Of a stretch of 64,000 nucleotides of DNA, positions 7,604 to 16,981 are shown in pieces. The position numbers and the translations under genes were made by a program. The notes beneath the pieces are model-generated. The model was not told where the DNA came from and ran no database searches. It worked only from the letters and a program-made list of their open reading frames with translations. Location: positions 1 through 64,000 of the forward strand of contig NZ_JAELTT010000017.1 of the NCBI RefSeq assembly GCF_016428975.1. The letters run 5' to 3'. Every line of letters starts with the position of its first letter. Within the stretch, counting starts at the first letter, position 1. The stretch comes from Dyella sp. ASV21. Lineage in GTDB: Bacteria > Pseudomonadota > Gammaproteobacteria > Xanthomonadales > Rhodanobacteraceae.

Positions 7604-10600
7604 ATGAACGCGATTCGTGCGGCTAGCAACAGCTCCTTCCCCACTGTTGTTTTCGAAGAATTGAAGCAGAGCGGATTCCCCACCCAGCGCCTTGATGAGG
7701 CGCAATTTTTTATCAGCGCCTTCTTTGCGCGCATGGCCGATGGTGACCTTGCACTGCACACCACGGCCGAGTGGGCCGCGCTGGTGGCCGACCTGCTTAA
7801 CTTCATGCAGCAGCGCCAGGCCGGCCGCGCGTCGGTGCGCGTGGTCAATCCGACGACCGGTCATGCCGGCCGCAGCTACATCCAGGTCGTCACCGACGAC
7901 ATGCCCTTCCTGGTCGATACCGTCACCATGGTGGCGTCGGAGCATTTGCAGATCCACGCGGTGATCCATCCGGTGGTGAACGCCTCGCGCGATGCTTCCG
8001 GCAAGCTGATCAAGCTGGGCGCTGAAGATGCACAGCCGGAATCGGTGATGCATTTCGAAGTGGATCGCGTGGCCGATGCCGACGCGCAGGCCAAGCTCAA
8101 GGAGCAACTGGAGAACGCGCTCGACGACGTACGCACCGCCGTCAACGACTGGCCGAAGATGCGCGACAAGGCGCTGGCCATCGCCGCCGACCTGCCATCC
8201 CGCCAGCTTCCGCTCGATGCGGCAGCGGTGAAGGAGGCGGCAGAGTTCCTCCGCTGGCTGGCGGACGACAACTTCACCTTCCTGGGTTATCGCGAATACG
8301 AAGTCACCGAAGCTGACGGCGAAGAAGTGCTGCGCGCGGTGGAAACCTCGGGCATGGGCATCTTGCACAAGAGTGAGCGCTCGCTGGCGCCGCGTTCGCT
8401 GCGCACGCTGGTCGCGCATGACCTGCCGCAGTCCGGCTCCACCGACGCCATCATCCTGACCAAGACCAATGCGCGCTCGCATGCGCATCGTTCGGGTTAC
8501 ATGGATTACGTGGGCGTGCTCAAGTTCGACGCCAACGGCAAGCCGGTGGCCGAGCAGCGCTTCCTGGGCCTGTTTACCTCCAACGCCTATATGGCGCGTC
8601 CGCAGGATGTGCCGCTGGTGCGTCAGAAGTACGAATACGTGATGGACCACTCGGGCCTCAAGCGCGATTCGCATTCGGGCAAGGCGCTGCGCCACATCCT
8701 GGAAACGCTGCCGCGCGACGAGCTGTTCCAGAGTAGCGACGAAGAACTCTACGCCAACGCCATGGGCACGCTGGAGCTGCGCCAGCGCGCACGCACCCGC
8801 CTGTTCGTGCGCCGCGACCGCTACGGCCGCTTCGTGAGCTGCCTGGTCTATGTGCCGCGCGATCGCTTCAACACCACGGTGCGCGAGCGCATTGAAGCGC
8901 TGCTGCGCAACGCCATGCGTGGCGAGAATATCGATTCGTCCGTGCTGATGGGCGAAGCCGCCCTGGTTCGTCTGTATGTGGTGGTGCGTCCGAAGATCGG
9001 CGATCAGGTGCAGTACGACATCGCCGAGCTGGAGAAGGGCGTGGCCGCCATCGTGCGCAACTGGCAGGACGACCTGCGCGATGCGCTGGTCGCCAAGCTG
9101 GGGGATCACGATGGCGTGGTGCTGGCCAACCGCTTCGCCAAGGCGATGCCGGCCGGCTACGTGGAAGACGTGTCGCCCACGGCGGCCGCCGAGGACGTAC
9201 GCCAACTGTCCCTGCTGAAGGGCGACGATGCCGTGCGCATGTCGTTCTATCACCCGGAAGCGCGCCCGGAAGAACTGCGCTTCAAGATCTACCGCAGTGG
9301 CGGTGACATTGCCCTGTCCGAAGTGCTGCCGCAGTTGGAGAACCTGGGTCTGCGCGTGCTGACCGAGCACCTGTACGACGTACACGTGGACGGTGCTCAG
9401 CTGCATATTCAGGACTTCGAAGTGCAGACCGCGGGCAGCCTCGCCTTTGGCGTGGAGCAGGTCGGCTCGTTGTTCGAGGACGCCTTCGAGCAGATCTGGC
9501 GCGGCAACGCGGAGAACGACGGCTTCAACCGCCTCGTGCTCGGCGCCAAGCTGAGCTGGCGCCAGATCGCCATGCTGCGCGGCTACTGCAAGTACCTGTT
9601 GCAGACCGGCGTGACCTTCTCGCAGAACTACATGGAAGACGCCTTCAACCGCTATCCGGCCATTGCCGGCCTGCTGGTGGAACTGTTCCTGGCCAAGTTC
9701 GATCCGCGCCGCGAAACGCTGAGCGCTGACGAACTCAAGCGTGCCGGCGAGCTGCTGCGCGGCGAGATGCAGGCGTTGATCCCCGAGGCGGTGCGCAGTG
9801 CGCATCCGGGCCTCATCGATGGCCTGGTGGGTGCGCTCTCCAAGCCGCGCGCCGAGCAGATCGCCGTGGTGGAAGAAACCATCGGCACCCTGCTGGAAAC
9901 CGTCTCCAGCCTGGACGACGATCGCATCCTGCGCAGCTTCATGTCGCTGATCCGCAGCACCCTGCGCACCAGCTTCTTCCAGCAGTGGGGCGGCCAGTAC
10001 CGCAGCTACATCAGCTACAAGTTCGACTCGCATCGCGTGCCCGAACTGCCCAAGCCGGTGCCGTACCGCGAAATTTTCGTGTGTGCCCCGCGCGTGGAGG
10101 GCATCCACCTGCGCTTTGGCCCGGTGGCCCGCGGTGGCCTGCGCTGGTCCGATCGCCGCGAAGACTTCCGCACCGAAGTGCTGGGTCTGGTGAAGGCGCA
10201 GATGGTGAAGAACACCGTGATCGTGCCGGTGGGCTCCAAGGGTGGCTTCTTCGTCAAGCGTCCGCCGGTGAACGGCGACCGCGATACGCAGCTGGCCGAA
10301 GGTATCGCCTGCTACCGCATGTTCATAAGCGGCCTGCTGGATATCACCGACAACCTGGTGGAAGGGAAGGTCGTCGCGCCGCACGACGTGGTGCGCCACG
10401 ACCAGGACGATCCGTACCTGGTGGTGGCCGCCGACAAGGGCACCGCCACGTTCTCCGACATTGCCAATGCCATCTCGGTGGAACACGGCTTCTGGCTGGG
10501 CGACGCGTTCGCCTCCGGCGGCTCCAACGGCTACGACCACAAGGGCATGGGCATCACCGCCAAGGGTGCATGGGAGTCGGTCAAGCGCCACTTCCGCGCG

Positions 10601-12538
10601 CTGGGTCGCGACAGCCAGAGCCAGGATTTCACCTGCGTGGGCGTGGGCGACATGTCGGGCGACGTGTTCGGCAACGGCATGCTGCTGTCCAAGCACATCC
10701 GCCTTCTGGCCGCGTTCGATCATCGCCATATTTTCCTCGACCCGAATCCGGATGCGGCGCGTTCGTACGTGGAACGCGAGCGCCTGTTCAAGCTTCCGCG
10801 TTCGAGCTGGGAGGACTACGACAAGTCGTTGATCTCGGCCGGTGGCGGCGTGTATGCGCGCACGCTCAAATCCATTCCGATCTCGCCGGAAGTGCGCGCC
10901 GTGCTCGGCCTGCAGGCCGGCGTGACGCAGCTGGCGCCGTCGGACCTGCTCAGCGCCATCCTCAAGGCGCCGGTGGATCTGCTGTGGAACGGCGGCATCG
11001 GCACCTACGTGAAGGCCAGCAGCGAAACGCACGCCGACGTGGGTGACCGCGCCAACAATGCGCTGCGCATCAATGGTGGCGAGCTGCGTTGCAAGGTGGT
11101 GGGCGAGGGCGGCAACCTGGGCTTTACCCAGAAGGGCCGCATCGAAGCCGCCCAGCATGGCGTGTTGCTCAACACCGATTTCATCGACAACTCGGCCGGC
11201 GTGGACACCTCCGATCACGAGGTGAACATCAAGATCCTGCTCGGTGATGCCGTGCAGCGCAATGAGCTCACGCTCGAGCAGCGCAATACGCTGCTGGCCA
11301 GCATGACCGACGAAGTGGGTCAGCTGGTGCTGTGGGACAACTACCGCCAGAACCAGGCCATTACCTTGATGGAGCACCAGTCGGTGCACCGTATCGGCTC
11401 GATGGCGCACTTCATCCGCATGCTGGAAAGCGAAGGCTTGCTGGATCGTCAGGTCGAGAACCTGCCGGGCGAAGCGGAGTTGACCGAGCGCAAGACGCGC
11501 GGCATCGGCATGACCCGTCCGGAACTGTCGGTGCTGCTGTCCTACGACAAGATCAAGCTGTACCAGCAGTTGCTCGAATCGGATGTGCCGGAAGACGCCT
11601 ACCTGTCCAAGGAACTGGTGCGCTACTTCCCCGAGCCGCTGCATACCAAGTATGCCGATCATATGCAGCGTCACCGCCTCAAGCGCGAAATCATCGCCAC
11701 GGCCGTGACCAACTCCACCATCAACCGCATGGGCGCCACCTTCATGATGCGCATGCAGGAAGATACCGGACAGGGACCGGCGGCCATCGCCAAGGCCTAT
11801 ACGGCGGCGCGTGAGATCCTCGGCGCGCGCGAACTGTGGTCCGAGATCGAGGCACTGGACAGCAAGGTGGCCGAGGGCACGCAGATCGATGCGATCCTGC
11901 AGATCTGGTCGCTGCTGCGTCATCTCACCCGTTGGTTGCTCAACCGTCCGGGCGGCACGCTGGACATCAACGCCAACGTGGAACGCTACCAGGCAGGCGT
12001 GATGGAGCTGTGGGCGGCGCTGCCGAACGCGCTCACCGAAACCGGCAAGGCGGATTTCTCCACCAGTCAGGAAAAGTGGGAAGGCCTGGGTCTGCCCGCC
12101 GAACTGTCGCTGCGCCTGGCGCGAATCCCCGAATTGCGCGCCATGCTCGACATCGTGGAAGTCGCTCAGCAGAGCGGCCAGCCGATCACCCAGGTGGCCG
12201 GCGTGTTCTACGAACTGGGCGAGTCGTTGGACCTGGAATGGCTGCGCAGCCAGATCGAGGCCCTGCCGGTGGAAGGCGCCTGGCATGCCCAGGCCCGCGG
12301 TTCGCTGCTGGACGAGTTGAACCACCAGCATCGTGCGCTGGCCTTGCAAGTGCTGTCGATGACCGCCGATGCCAAGGGCATTTCGCCGGTGCAAGCATGG
12401 CTGCAGCGTGACGACGCCACGCTGAAGTACACCCGCAACATGCTGGCGGAAATCCTCACCCAGAACGCGGACTACCCGATCGCCTCGGTCGCGGTCCGCC
12501 GCCTGGCGCAGCTGGCACAGGTGCCGGTGAACCAGTAA
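7604..12538 (+). CDS. gdhB: NAD-specific glutamate dehydrogenase, 180-kDa class
   Basis: The 1644-residue length and overall sequence match the large NAD-dependent glutamate dehydrogenases (L_180 class; GdhB in Pseudomonas aeruginosa). The enzyme deaminates glutamate to 2-oxoglutarate and ammonium with NAD+, mainly in amino-acid catabolism. The N-terminal ~700 residues form the regulatory ACT-like region. The catalytic domain includes VARGGLRWSDRREDFRTE, PVGSKGGFFVKRPP and GVGDMSGDVFGNGM, followed by a C-terminal helical domain. The start lies just after an AT-rich leader without a clear Shine-Dalgarno. It is transcribed alone, with hairpins downstream at 12553-12647. The very long open frame on the opposite strand is a codon-bias shadow. 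Confidence 0.96.
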   Translation: MNAIRAASNSSFPTVVFEELKQSGFPTQRLDEAQFFISAFFARMADGDLALHTTAEWAALVADLLNFMQQRQAGRASVRVVNPTTGHAGRSYIQVVTDDMPFLVDTVTMVASEHLQIHAVIHPVVNASRDASGKLIKLGAEDAQPESVMHFEVDRVADADAQAKLKEQLENALDDVRTAVNDWPKMRDKALAIAADLPSRQLPLDAAAVKEAAEFLRWLADDNFTFLGYREYEVTEADGEEVLRAVETSGMGILHKSERSLAPRSLRTLVAHDLPQSGSTDAIILTKTNARSHAHRSGYMDYVGVLKFDANGKPVAEQRFLGLFTSNAYMARPQDVPLVRQKYEYVMDHSGLKRDSHSGKALRHILETLPRDELFQSSDEELYANAMGTLELRQRARTRLFVRRDRYGRFVSCLVYVPRDRFNTTVRERIEALLRNAMRGENIDSSVLMGEAALVRLYVVVRPKIGDQVQYDIAELEKGVAAIVRNWQDDLRDALVAKLGDHDGVVLANRFAKAMPAGYVEDVSPTAAAEDVRQLSLLKGDDAVRMSFYHPEARPEELRFKIYRSGGDIALSEVLPQLENLGLRVLTEHLYDVHVDGAQLHIQDFEVQTAGSLAFGVEQVGSLFEDAFEQIWRGNAENDGFNRLVLGAKLSWRQIAMLRGYCKYLLQTGVTFSQNYMEDAFNRYPAIAGLLVELFLAKFDPRRETLSADELKRAGELLRGEMQALIPEAVRSAHPGLIDGLVGALSKPRAEQIAVVEETIGTLLETVSSLDDDRILRSFMSLIRSTLRTSFFQQWGGQYRSYISYKFDSHRVPELPKPVPYREIFVCAPRVEGIHLRFGPVARGGLRWSDRREDFRTEVLGLVKAQMVKNTVIVPVGSKGGFFVKRPPVNGDRDTQLAEGIACYRMFISGLLDITDNLVEGKVVAPHDVVRHDQDDPYLVVAADKGTATFSDIANAISVEHGFWLGDAFASGGSNGYDHKGMGITAKGAWESVKRHFRALGRDSQSQDFTCVGVGDMSGDVFGNGMLLSKHIRLLAAFDHRHIFLDPNPDAARSYVERERLFKLPRSSWEDYDKSLISAGGGVYARTLKSIPISPEVRAVLGLQAGVTQLAPSDLLSAILKAPVDLLWNGGIGTYVKASSETHADVGDRANNALRINGGELRCKVVGEGGNLGFTQKGRIEAAQHGVLLNTDFIDNSAGVDTSDHEVNIKILLGDAVQRNELTLEQRNTLLASMTDEVGQLVLWDNYRQNQAITLMEHQSVHRIGSMAHFIRMLESEGLLDRQVENLPGEAELTERKTRGIGMTRPELSVLLSYDKIKLYQQLLESDVPEDAYLSKELVRYFPEPLHTKYADHMQRHRLKREIIATAVTNSTINRMGATFMMRMQEDTGQGPAAIAKAYTAAREILGARELWSEIEALDSKVAEGTQIDAILQIWSLLRHLTRWLLNRPGGTLDINANVERYQAGVMELWAALPNALTETGKADFSTSQEKWEGLGLPAELSLRLARIPELRAMLDIVEVAQQSGQPITQVAGVFYELGESLDLEWLRSQIEALPVEGAWHAQARGSLLDELNHQHRALALQVLSMTADAKGISPVQAWLQRDDATLKYTRNMLAEILTQNADYPIASVAVRRLAQLAQVPVNQ

Positions 12539-12552
12539 GCCGATGCGTTGTT

Positions 12553-12647
12553 CCCGCGGCGCCTGAATAGGGGCCGCGGGGATGACCCACAGCTCACTTG
12601 GCAGTAACCCCGAAGGGCGCAGGCCGACAACGGTCTTGCGCCCTTCG
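12553..12647 (+). terminator. Two hairpins between gdhB and nadK
   Basis: CCCGCGGC pairs with GCCGCGGG (12553-12580), then CGAAGGGCGCA at 12611-12621 pairs perfectly with TGCGCCCTTCG at 12637-12647. Neither is followed by a good T-run, so they may reduce read-through rather than act as classic terminators. Confidence 0.4.
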
Positions 12648-12697
12648 TGTATCTACGTTCAACTGGTGGCCTCGTTTCCCGACCGCTGTCAGGCCCC

Positions 12698-13459
12698 ATG
12701 CGCTTCGCTTTCGTCGCCAGCGACACCAATGTTGCCCAACAGGCCCGCCGCAAGCTCGTCGAACGCTACAGCGACGCGCCGCCGGAACAGGCCGACGTCA
12801 TCGTGGCCCTGGGCGGCGACGGCTTCATGCTGCGCACCCTGCACGCCTACCGCGCGTTGCCGGCGCCGGTCTATGGCATGAAGCTGGGGCGCGTGGGCTT
12901 TCTGATGAACAAGCACCGCCTGGATGAGCTGGAAGATCGCATTGCACGCGCACACGCGGCCGTGCTGTATCCACTGGAAATGCGCACGGTGGATATCGCG
13001 GGCGAAGTGCATCATGCGCTGGCCTTCAACGAAGTCTCGCTGCTGCGCCAGAGCAACCAGGCCGCGCACCTGGAGGTAAAGCTCAACGACACGGTGAAGC
13101 TCGCCACCCTGGTGTGCGATGGCATCCTGGTCTCCACGCCAGCCGGTTCCACCGCCTATAACCTCTCCGCGCATGGTCCCATTCTGCCGCTGGATGCGAA
13201 CGTGCTGGCGCTTACCCCCATCAGCCCCTTCCGTCCACGCCGCTGGCGCGGCGCGATCCTGCCGCATCGCACCTTGGTCACGTTGCGCGTGCTCGATCCA
13301 GGCAAGCGCCCGGTCAGTGCCACGGCGGACTTCCACGAAGTACGCGATATCCGGGAAGTCGACATTCGCCAATCGGCCGGGCAGGGCGTGAAGCTGCTGT
13401 TCGATCCGGAGCACAACCTCGAGCAGCGCATCCTGGATGAGCAATTCGCGCAGGATTGA
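12698..13459 (+). CDS. nadK: NAD kinase
   Basis: Phosphorylates NAD+ to NADP+ in the cytoplasm with ATP (or polyphosphate in some family members). The 253-residue protein begins MRFAFVAS at 12698; an in-frame upstream extension to 12647 is rejected because it overlaps a hairpin and adds atypical residues. Seen: GGDG at residues 39-42 (the nucleotide-binding signature), the NEVSLLR motif and STPAGSTAY, all diagnostic of NadK. It is slightly shorter than E. coli NadK, as is common in this order. It lies between NAD-glutamate dehydrogenase and a 5'-nucleotidase on the same strand. Confidence 0.95.
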   Translation: MRFAFVASDTNVAQQARRKLVERYSDAPPEQADVIVALGGDGFMLRTLHAYRALPAPVYGMKLGRVGFLMNKHRLDELEDRIARAHAAVLYPLEMRTVDIAGEVHHALAFNEVSLLRQSNQAAHLEVKLNDTVKLATLVCDGILVSTPAGSTAYNLSAHGPILPLDANVLALTPISPFRPRRWRGAILPHRTLVTLRVLDPGKRPVSATADFHEVRDIREVDIRQSAGQGVKLLFDPEHNLEQRILDEQFAQD

Positions 13460-13541
13460 GGGCTGGTCATCCTGTGCCGTGGCCTGTAAAGGCCTGGAGC
13501 CGTTTCCGTCTGACGGACGCGTCTTTTGCTAGATTGACGGC

Positions 13542-14471
13542 ATGAAAACTCCCGCACCCGACGCTCACGATCGCTCCGCTGCCGGCGACAACCGCTTGGT
13601 CGTCGCCATTTCCTCGCGTGCTCTGTTCGATCTTGGCGATAGCCATGCCTTGTTCGAGCGCGATGGGCTGGATGCGTATCGCGAGTTCCAGATCGATCAC
13701 GAGAACGAGATTCTCAAGCCGGGCGTGGCCTTTCCGCTGGTACAGAAACTGCTCGACCTCAACAAGCTGGCCGGCGATGTGCCGCCGGTGGAAGTTATCT
13801 TGCTGTCGCGCAACTCGGGCGATACCGGGTTGCGCATTTTCAATGCCATCCAGCATTACGGGCTGGAGATCAGCCGTGCCGCATTCACCAGTGGGGCACC
13901 CACCTCCGACTACATCGCGCCCTTCAAAGCCGACCTGTTTCTTTCCGCCAATGCGGAAGACGTGGGCCGCGCGCTGGCCGCGGGTGTTGCCGCTGCCACC
14001 ATCCTGCCGTCCACCGCGCCGCCGCGCGCCACCGAGCAGTTGCGCATCGCCTTTGACGGCGATGCGGTGATTTTTGGGGATGAGGGTGAGCGCGTGTCGC
14101 GCGAGGAAGGCTTGGAAGCCTTTCATCGCAGTGAGCGCGAGCGAGCGGACGAGCCGCTCTCGGTGGGGCCCTTCCGTGGGTTTCTGTCGGCAGTGCATCG
14201 CCTGCAGGCGGCGTTCCCGGCGGAGGATTCCCCCATCCGCACCGCCTTGGTCACCGCGCGTTCGGCGCCCGCCCATAAGCGCGTGATCCTTACCCTGCGT
14301 CGCTGGGGTGTGCGTATCGACGAGGCGCTGTTTCTCGGTGGCCGCGACAAGGGACCGTTCCTGGAAGCCTTTGGCGCGGACATCTTCTTCGACGATTCAC
14401 CGGCCAACGTGGAGTCGGCGCGCAAGCACGTAGCTACGGGACATGTGCCACATGGCGTAAGTAATCGCTGA
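13542..14471 (+). CDS. 5'-nucleotidase (cytosolic NT5C1-like family)
   Basis: A 309-residue protein related to the 5-nucleotidase family typified by cytosolic 5'-nucleotidase IA, which hydrolyses nucleoside monophosphates such as AMP. Seen: an early VVAISSRALFDL block, VILLSRNSGDTGLRIFNAI, a haloacid-dehalogenase-like FDGDAVIFGDE motif and late FFDDSPANVE. There is no signal peptide, so it is cytoplasmic. It starts 82 bases after nadK, which would allow cotranscription. Family assignment is firm; the preferred nucleotide is not known from sequence. Confidence 0.85.
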   Translation: MKTPAPDAHDRSAAGDNRLVVAISSRALFDLGDSHALFERDGLDAYREFQIDHENEILKPGVAFPLVQKLLDLNKLAGDVPPVEVILLSRNSGDTGLRIFNAIQHYGLEISRAAFTSGAPTSDYIAPFKADLFLSANAEDVGRALAAGVAAATILPSTAPPRATEQLRIAFDGDAVIFGDEGERVSREEGLEAFHRSERERADEPLSVGPFRGFLSAVHRLQAAFPAEDSPIRTALVTARSAPAHKRVILTLRRWGVRIDEALFLGGRDKGPFLEAFGADIFFDDSPANVESARKHVATGHVPHGVSNR

Positions 14472-14512
14472 GTCGTCCGCTGCACCGGCTTCCGGCAACG
14501 CAGCGGCAGGCC

Positions 14513-15391
14513 TCAGGGCACCGAGTGGCCCTTGCTGGCGGTCCAGATGGCGTACCAGTCTTCGGCATCCAGGGTGACAGCGAGGGCGGCCACTGCGTCG
14601 CGCAGACCCTCGATGCGGCCGGTGCCGGTGATCGGGTGCGGGCGCGAGGGGTGACGCAGCACCCAGGCAAAAGCGAGCGTGGCGAGGTTGATGTTGTAGC
14701 GTTCGGCGATGCGTGTCATCTCGGCGCGCAGGCGCGTGGCCTGTTCGTCGTCAGCGCTGAACAGGCGGCCGCCGCCCAGCGGCGACCAGATCATCGGGCG
14801 TGCGCCTAGCTGCTGCGCCTGATCGAGCGTGCCGTCATCCAGCGCGGCCAGGTGCAGCGGCGAGAGTTCGAGCTGGTTGGTGAGCAGCGGGTGATGCTGG
14901 TTCAGCAAGGCGAACTGGCTGGCCGAATGGTTGGACACGCCCCAATGCGCCACCTTGCCCTCGCGGGTGAGTGTGGCGAAGGTGTCGGCCAGCGCTGCGG
15001 CATCCATCAGGTAATCGGGGCGGTGAATCAGCACCAGGTCGAGCTGTTCGGTATGCAGGTTGCGCAGCGACTGTTCCACCTGGGCGCGTACGTAGGCTGC
15101 CGAAGTGTCGTAGTAGTTGATGCGATAGGGCCGGTTGGCCGAGCGCAAGCGGATGCCGCACTTGGTGATCAGCTGCATGCGTTGGCGCAGGGCGGGGGCG
15201 GCTTTGAGCGCTTCGCCAAACAGCGCTTCGGCCTGATAGTCGCCGTAGATATCCGCATGGTCGAACGAGGTGATGCCCAACTCCAGCGCTTGTTCGATCC
15301 AGCGCACGCGTTCGTCCACGCTGAGATTCCAGTCCTTGACGCGCCAGAGTCCGGCGACGATGGGGGACAACGTAAAAGCAGAAGGCGACAT
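14513..15391 (-). CDS. Aldo/keto reductase (YdhF-like)
   Basis: NAD(P)H-dependent oxidoreductase of 292 residues. Start at 15391 gives MSPSAFTLSPIVAGLWRVKDWN, which aligns with E. coli YdhF; the in-frame extension to 15493 has no support. The TIM-barrel active site is visible: DHADIYGDYQ (Asp and Tyr), the LITKCGI strand with Lys, and LVLIHRPD (His). The C-terminal cofactor region reads PITGTGRIEGLRDAV. Substrate unknown. It converges on the 5'-nucleotidase and lies downstream of the RND outer-membrane factor gene on the same strand, 126 bases away. Confidence 0.9.
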   Translation of the reverse strand: MSPSAFTLSPIVAGLWRVKDWNLSVDERVRWIEQALELGITSFDHADIYGDYQAEALFGEALKAAPALRQRMQLITKCGIRLRSANRPYRINYYDTSAAYVRAQVEQSLRNLHTEQLDLVLIHRPDYLMDAAALADTFATLTREGKVAHWGVSNHSASQFALLNQHHPLLTNQLELSPLHLAALDDGTLDQAQQLGARPMIWSPLGGGRLFSADDEQATRLRAEMTRIAERYNINLATLAFAWVLRHPSRPHPITGTGRIEGLRDAVAALAVTLDAEDWYAIWTASKGHSVP

Positions 15392-15517
15392 GGCAGCGTA
15401 CGGAGTAAACGGGGCAGGCAGTGTGCCAAGCCTGGTGCCGCCGCGCCAGCCAAGCCGCCGGGCCGGGTCGCCCGTTCCGCGGCATGCGTGCACTGCGGAA
15501 CGAGCGGAGACAAGCGC

Positions 15518-16981
15518 TCAGGGCGATGTGGGGGCCACAGCGAGCGGCTTGCCGTCGCCCAGTTGGTCGCTGGACCAGCCGCCGCCCAGATCGCCGATCA
15601 GCGACACCGTGTCCAGTAGCCGTTGCTGACGGACATTGAGCGCGCTTTGCTCGGTGCTCAACTGGGTGACCTGGGCGGTGGCGGCGGTGGTGTAGTCCAC
15701 GGTGCCGGCCTGGTACTCGTTGAAGGCTATGGCCGCGCCACGGCTGGCATCGCTTACCGCTGCGTCCAACACCTGCGATTGCTGCGAGAGGATGCGCAGG
15801 CCGGAAAGATCGTCCTCCACGTTCTTGAAGGCGCCGAGCACGGTGCCGCGGTAGTTGGCCACGGCCGCTTCATAGTTGGCGCGCGCTGCCGCCACTTGTC
15901 CGTGCCGGGCCCCGGCATCGAACACGGTTTCGCTAACGTCGGCGCCCAGGGACCACACATGGTTGGCGACATGCAGCAATCCGGCCAGCGGGGACTGTGA
16001 AAAGCCATCCGCACCCGACAAGGACAGCGACGGATAGTAGGCGGCTACGGCCACGCCAATGGCGGCGTTTTGTGCGGCCATGTCGCGCTCGGCCACGGCG
16101 ATGTCCGGGCGGCGTTGCAACAGGGTGGAGGGAATGCCGCCGGGCACGTTCGGCACGTCGGGCAGGCGCCCGTTGTGCGGGATATCCAGCTGCTCGGGCG
16201 GCTTGCCCACCAGCACAGCGATGGCGTGTGCGTACTGCGCCCGCGACACGCCAAGGGCGAGCAGGCTGGAGCGGGCATTCTCCCATTGGGTGCGTGCGGC
16301 AATGACATCGGAGGGCGGCACCGTGCCCGCCTTGTCCTGGTTGGCGACCACACGCAGATAGCCTTCGTACGCGCTCACGGTCTTCTGCAGCAGATCGATA
16401 TCCGCATCGGTGGCGCGCAGATCGATCACCGCGGTCGCCAGCGCCACCTGTTCGGCCAAGGTAGCGTTGGCGAGCGTGGCCTGGCTGGCCTGCGCACTGG
16501 CCTTGCTTTCTTCCGTGGCGCGGCGCGCCTTGCCCCATAGATCCGGTGCCCAGCTGATGCTGCCTTCGAGTGAACCTGCCGTGCTTACCGGTCGGAAATG
16601 TTCAAGGCCGCTGCCGGCGTTGCCAGCGGCGCTGCGTTGTTTGCTGGCAGCGCCGGTTATGCCGACAGTGGGAAACAGCGCGCTACGCGCCACCTGCACC
16701 TCGGCCAGCGCCGCGCGGTAGTTGGCCTCCGCTTGCAACACGGTCTGGTTGGACACCACCACTTGCGGTTCCAGTTCGTCGAGCAAGGGATCATGGAAGT
16801 CCTTCCACCATTCCCCCTTGGGTGCATCCGCGGCGGGTGCGGCGGATGTCCACCCGGGCAATTCCTTGTATTGCGCGGGCACGGCGACATCGGGGCGGTG
16901 ATAGTCAGGGCCGACCATGCAGCCTCCCAGCAGACAAGCGATGCTGGCCGCGAGTGCGGTGCGAACGAGTGATGTCTTCAT
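15518..16981 (-). CDS. RND outer-membrane factor lipoprotein (NodT/OprM family)
   Basis: The outer-membrane channel of a tripartite pump, 487 residues. The ATG at 16981 overlaps the stop of the upstream permease (ATGA); the frame stays open further upstream only as a shadow of that gene. It has a lipoprotein signal (ACLLGGC, Cys followed by MVGPDYHRP, the classic NodT/OprM mature N-terminus) and two repeats of coiled-coil efflux domain (A/Q/N-rich). It is the last gene of the mdtA-mdtB-mdtC-like operon, so it is the likely partner of those pumps and could also serve the AcrAB-type pump that lacks its own. Confidence 0.95.
   Translation of the reverse strand: MKTSLVRTALAASIACLLGGCMVGPDYHRPDVAVPAQYKELPGWTSAAPAADAPKGEWWKDFHDPLLDELEPQVVVSNQTVLQAEANYRAALAEVQVARSALFPTVGITGAASKQRSAAGNAGSGLEHFRPVSTAGSLEGSISWAPDLWGKARRATEESKASAQASQATLANATLAEQVALATAVIDLRATDADIDLLQKTVSAYEGYLRVVANQDKAGTVPPSDVIAARTQWENARSSLLALGVSRAQYAHAIAVLVGKPPEQLDIPHNGRLPDVPNVPGGIPSTLLQRRPDIAVAERDMAAQNAAIGVAVAAYYPSLSLSGADGFSQSPLAGLLHVANHVWSLGADVSETVFDAGARHGQVAAARANYEAAVANYRGTVLGAFKNVEDDLSGLRILSQQSQVLDAAVSDASRGAAIAFNEYQAGTVDYTTAATAQVTQLSTEQSALNVRQQRLLDTVSLIGDLGGGWSSDQLGDGKPLAVAPTSP

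Noticed and set aside
7574-12394. A 1606-codon open frame opposite gdhB
   Set aside because: Same codon-bias shadow: H/R/Q-rich, no family features, and exactly covering a conserved enzyme gene.
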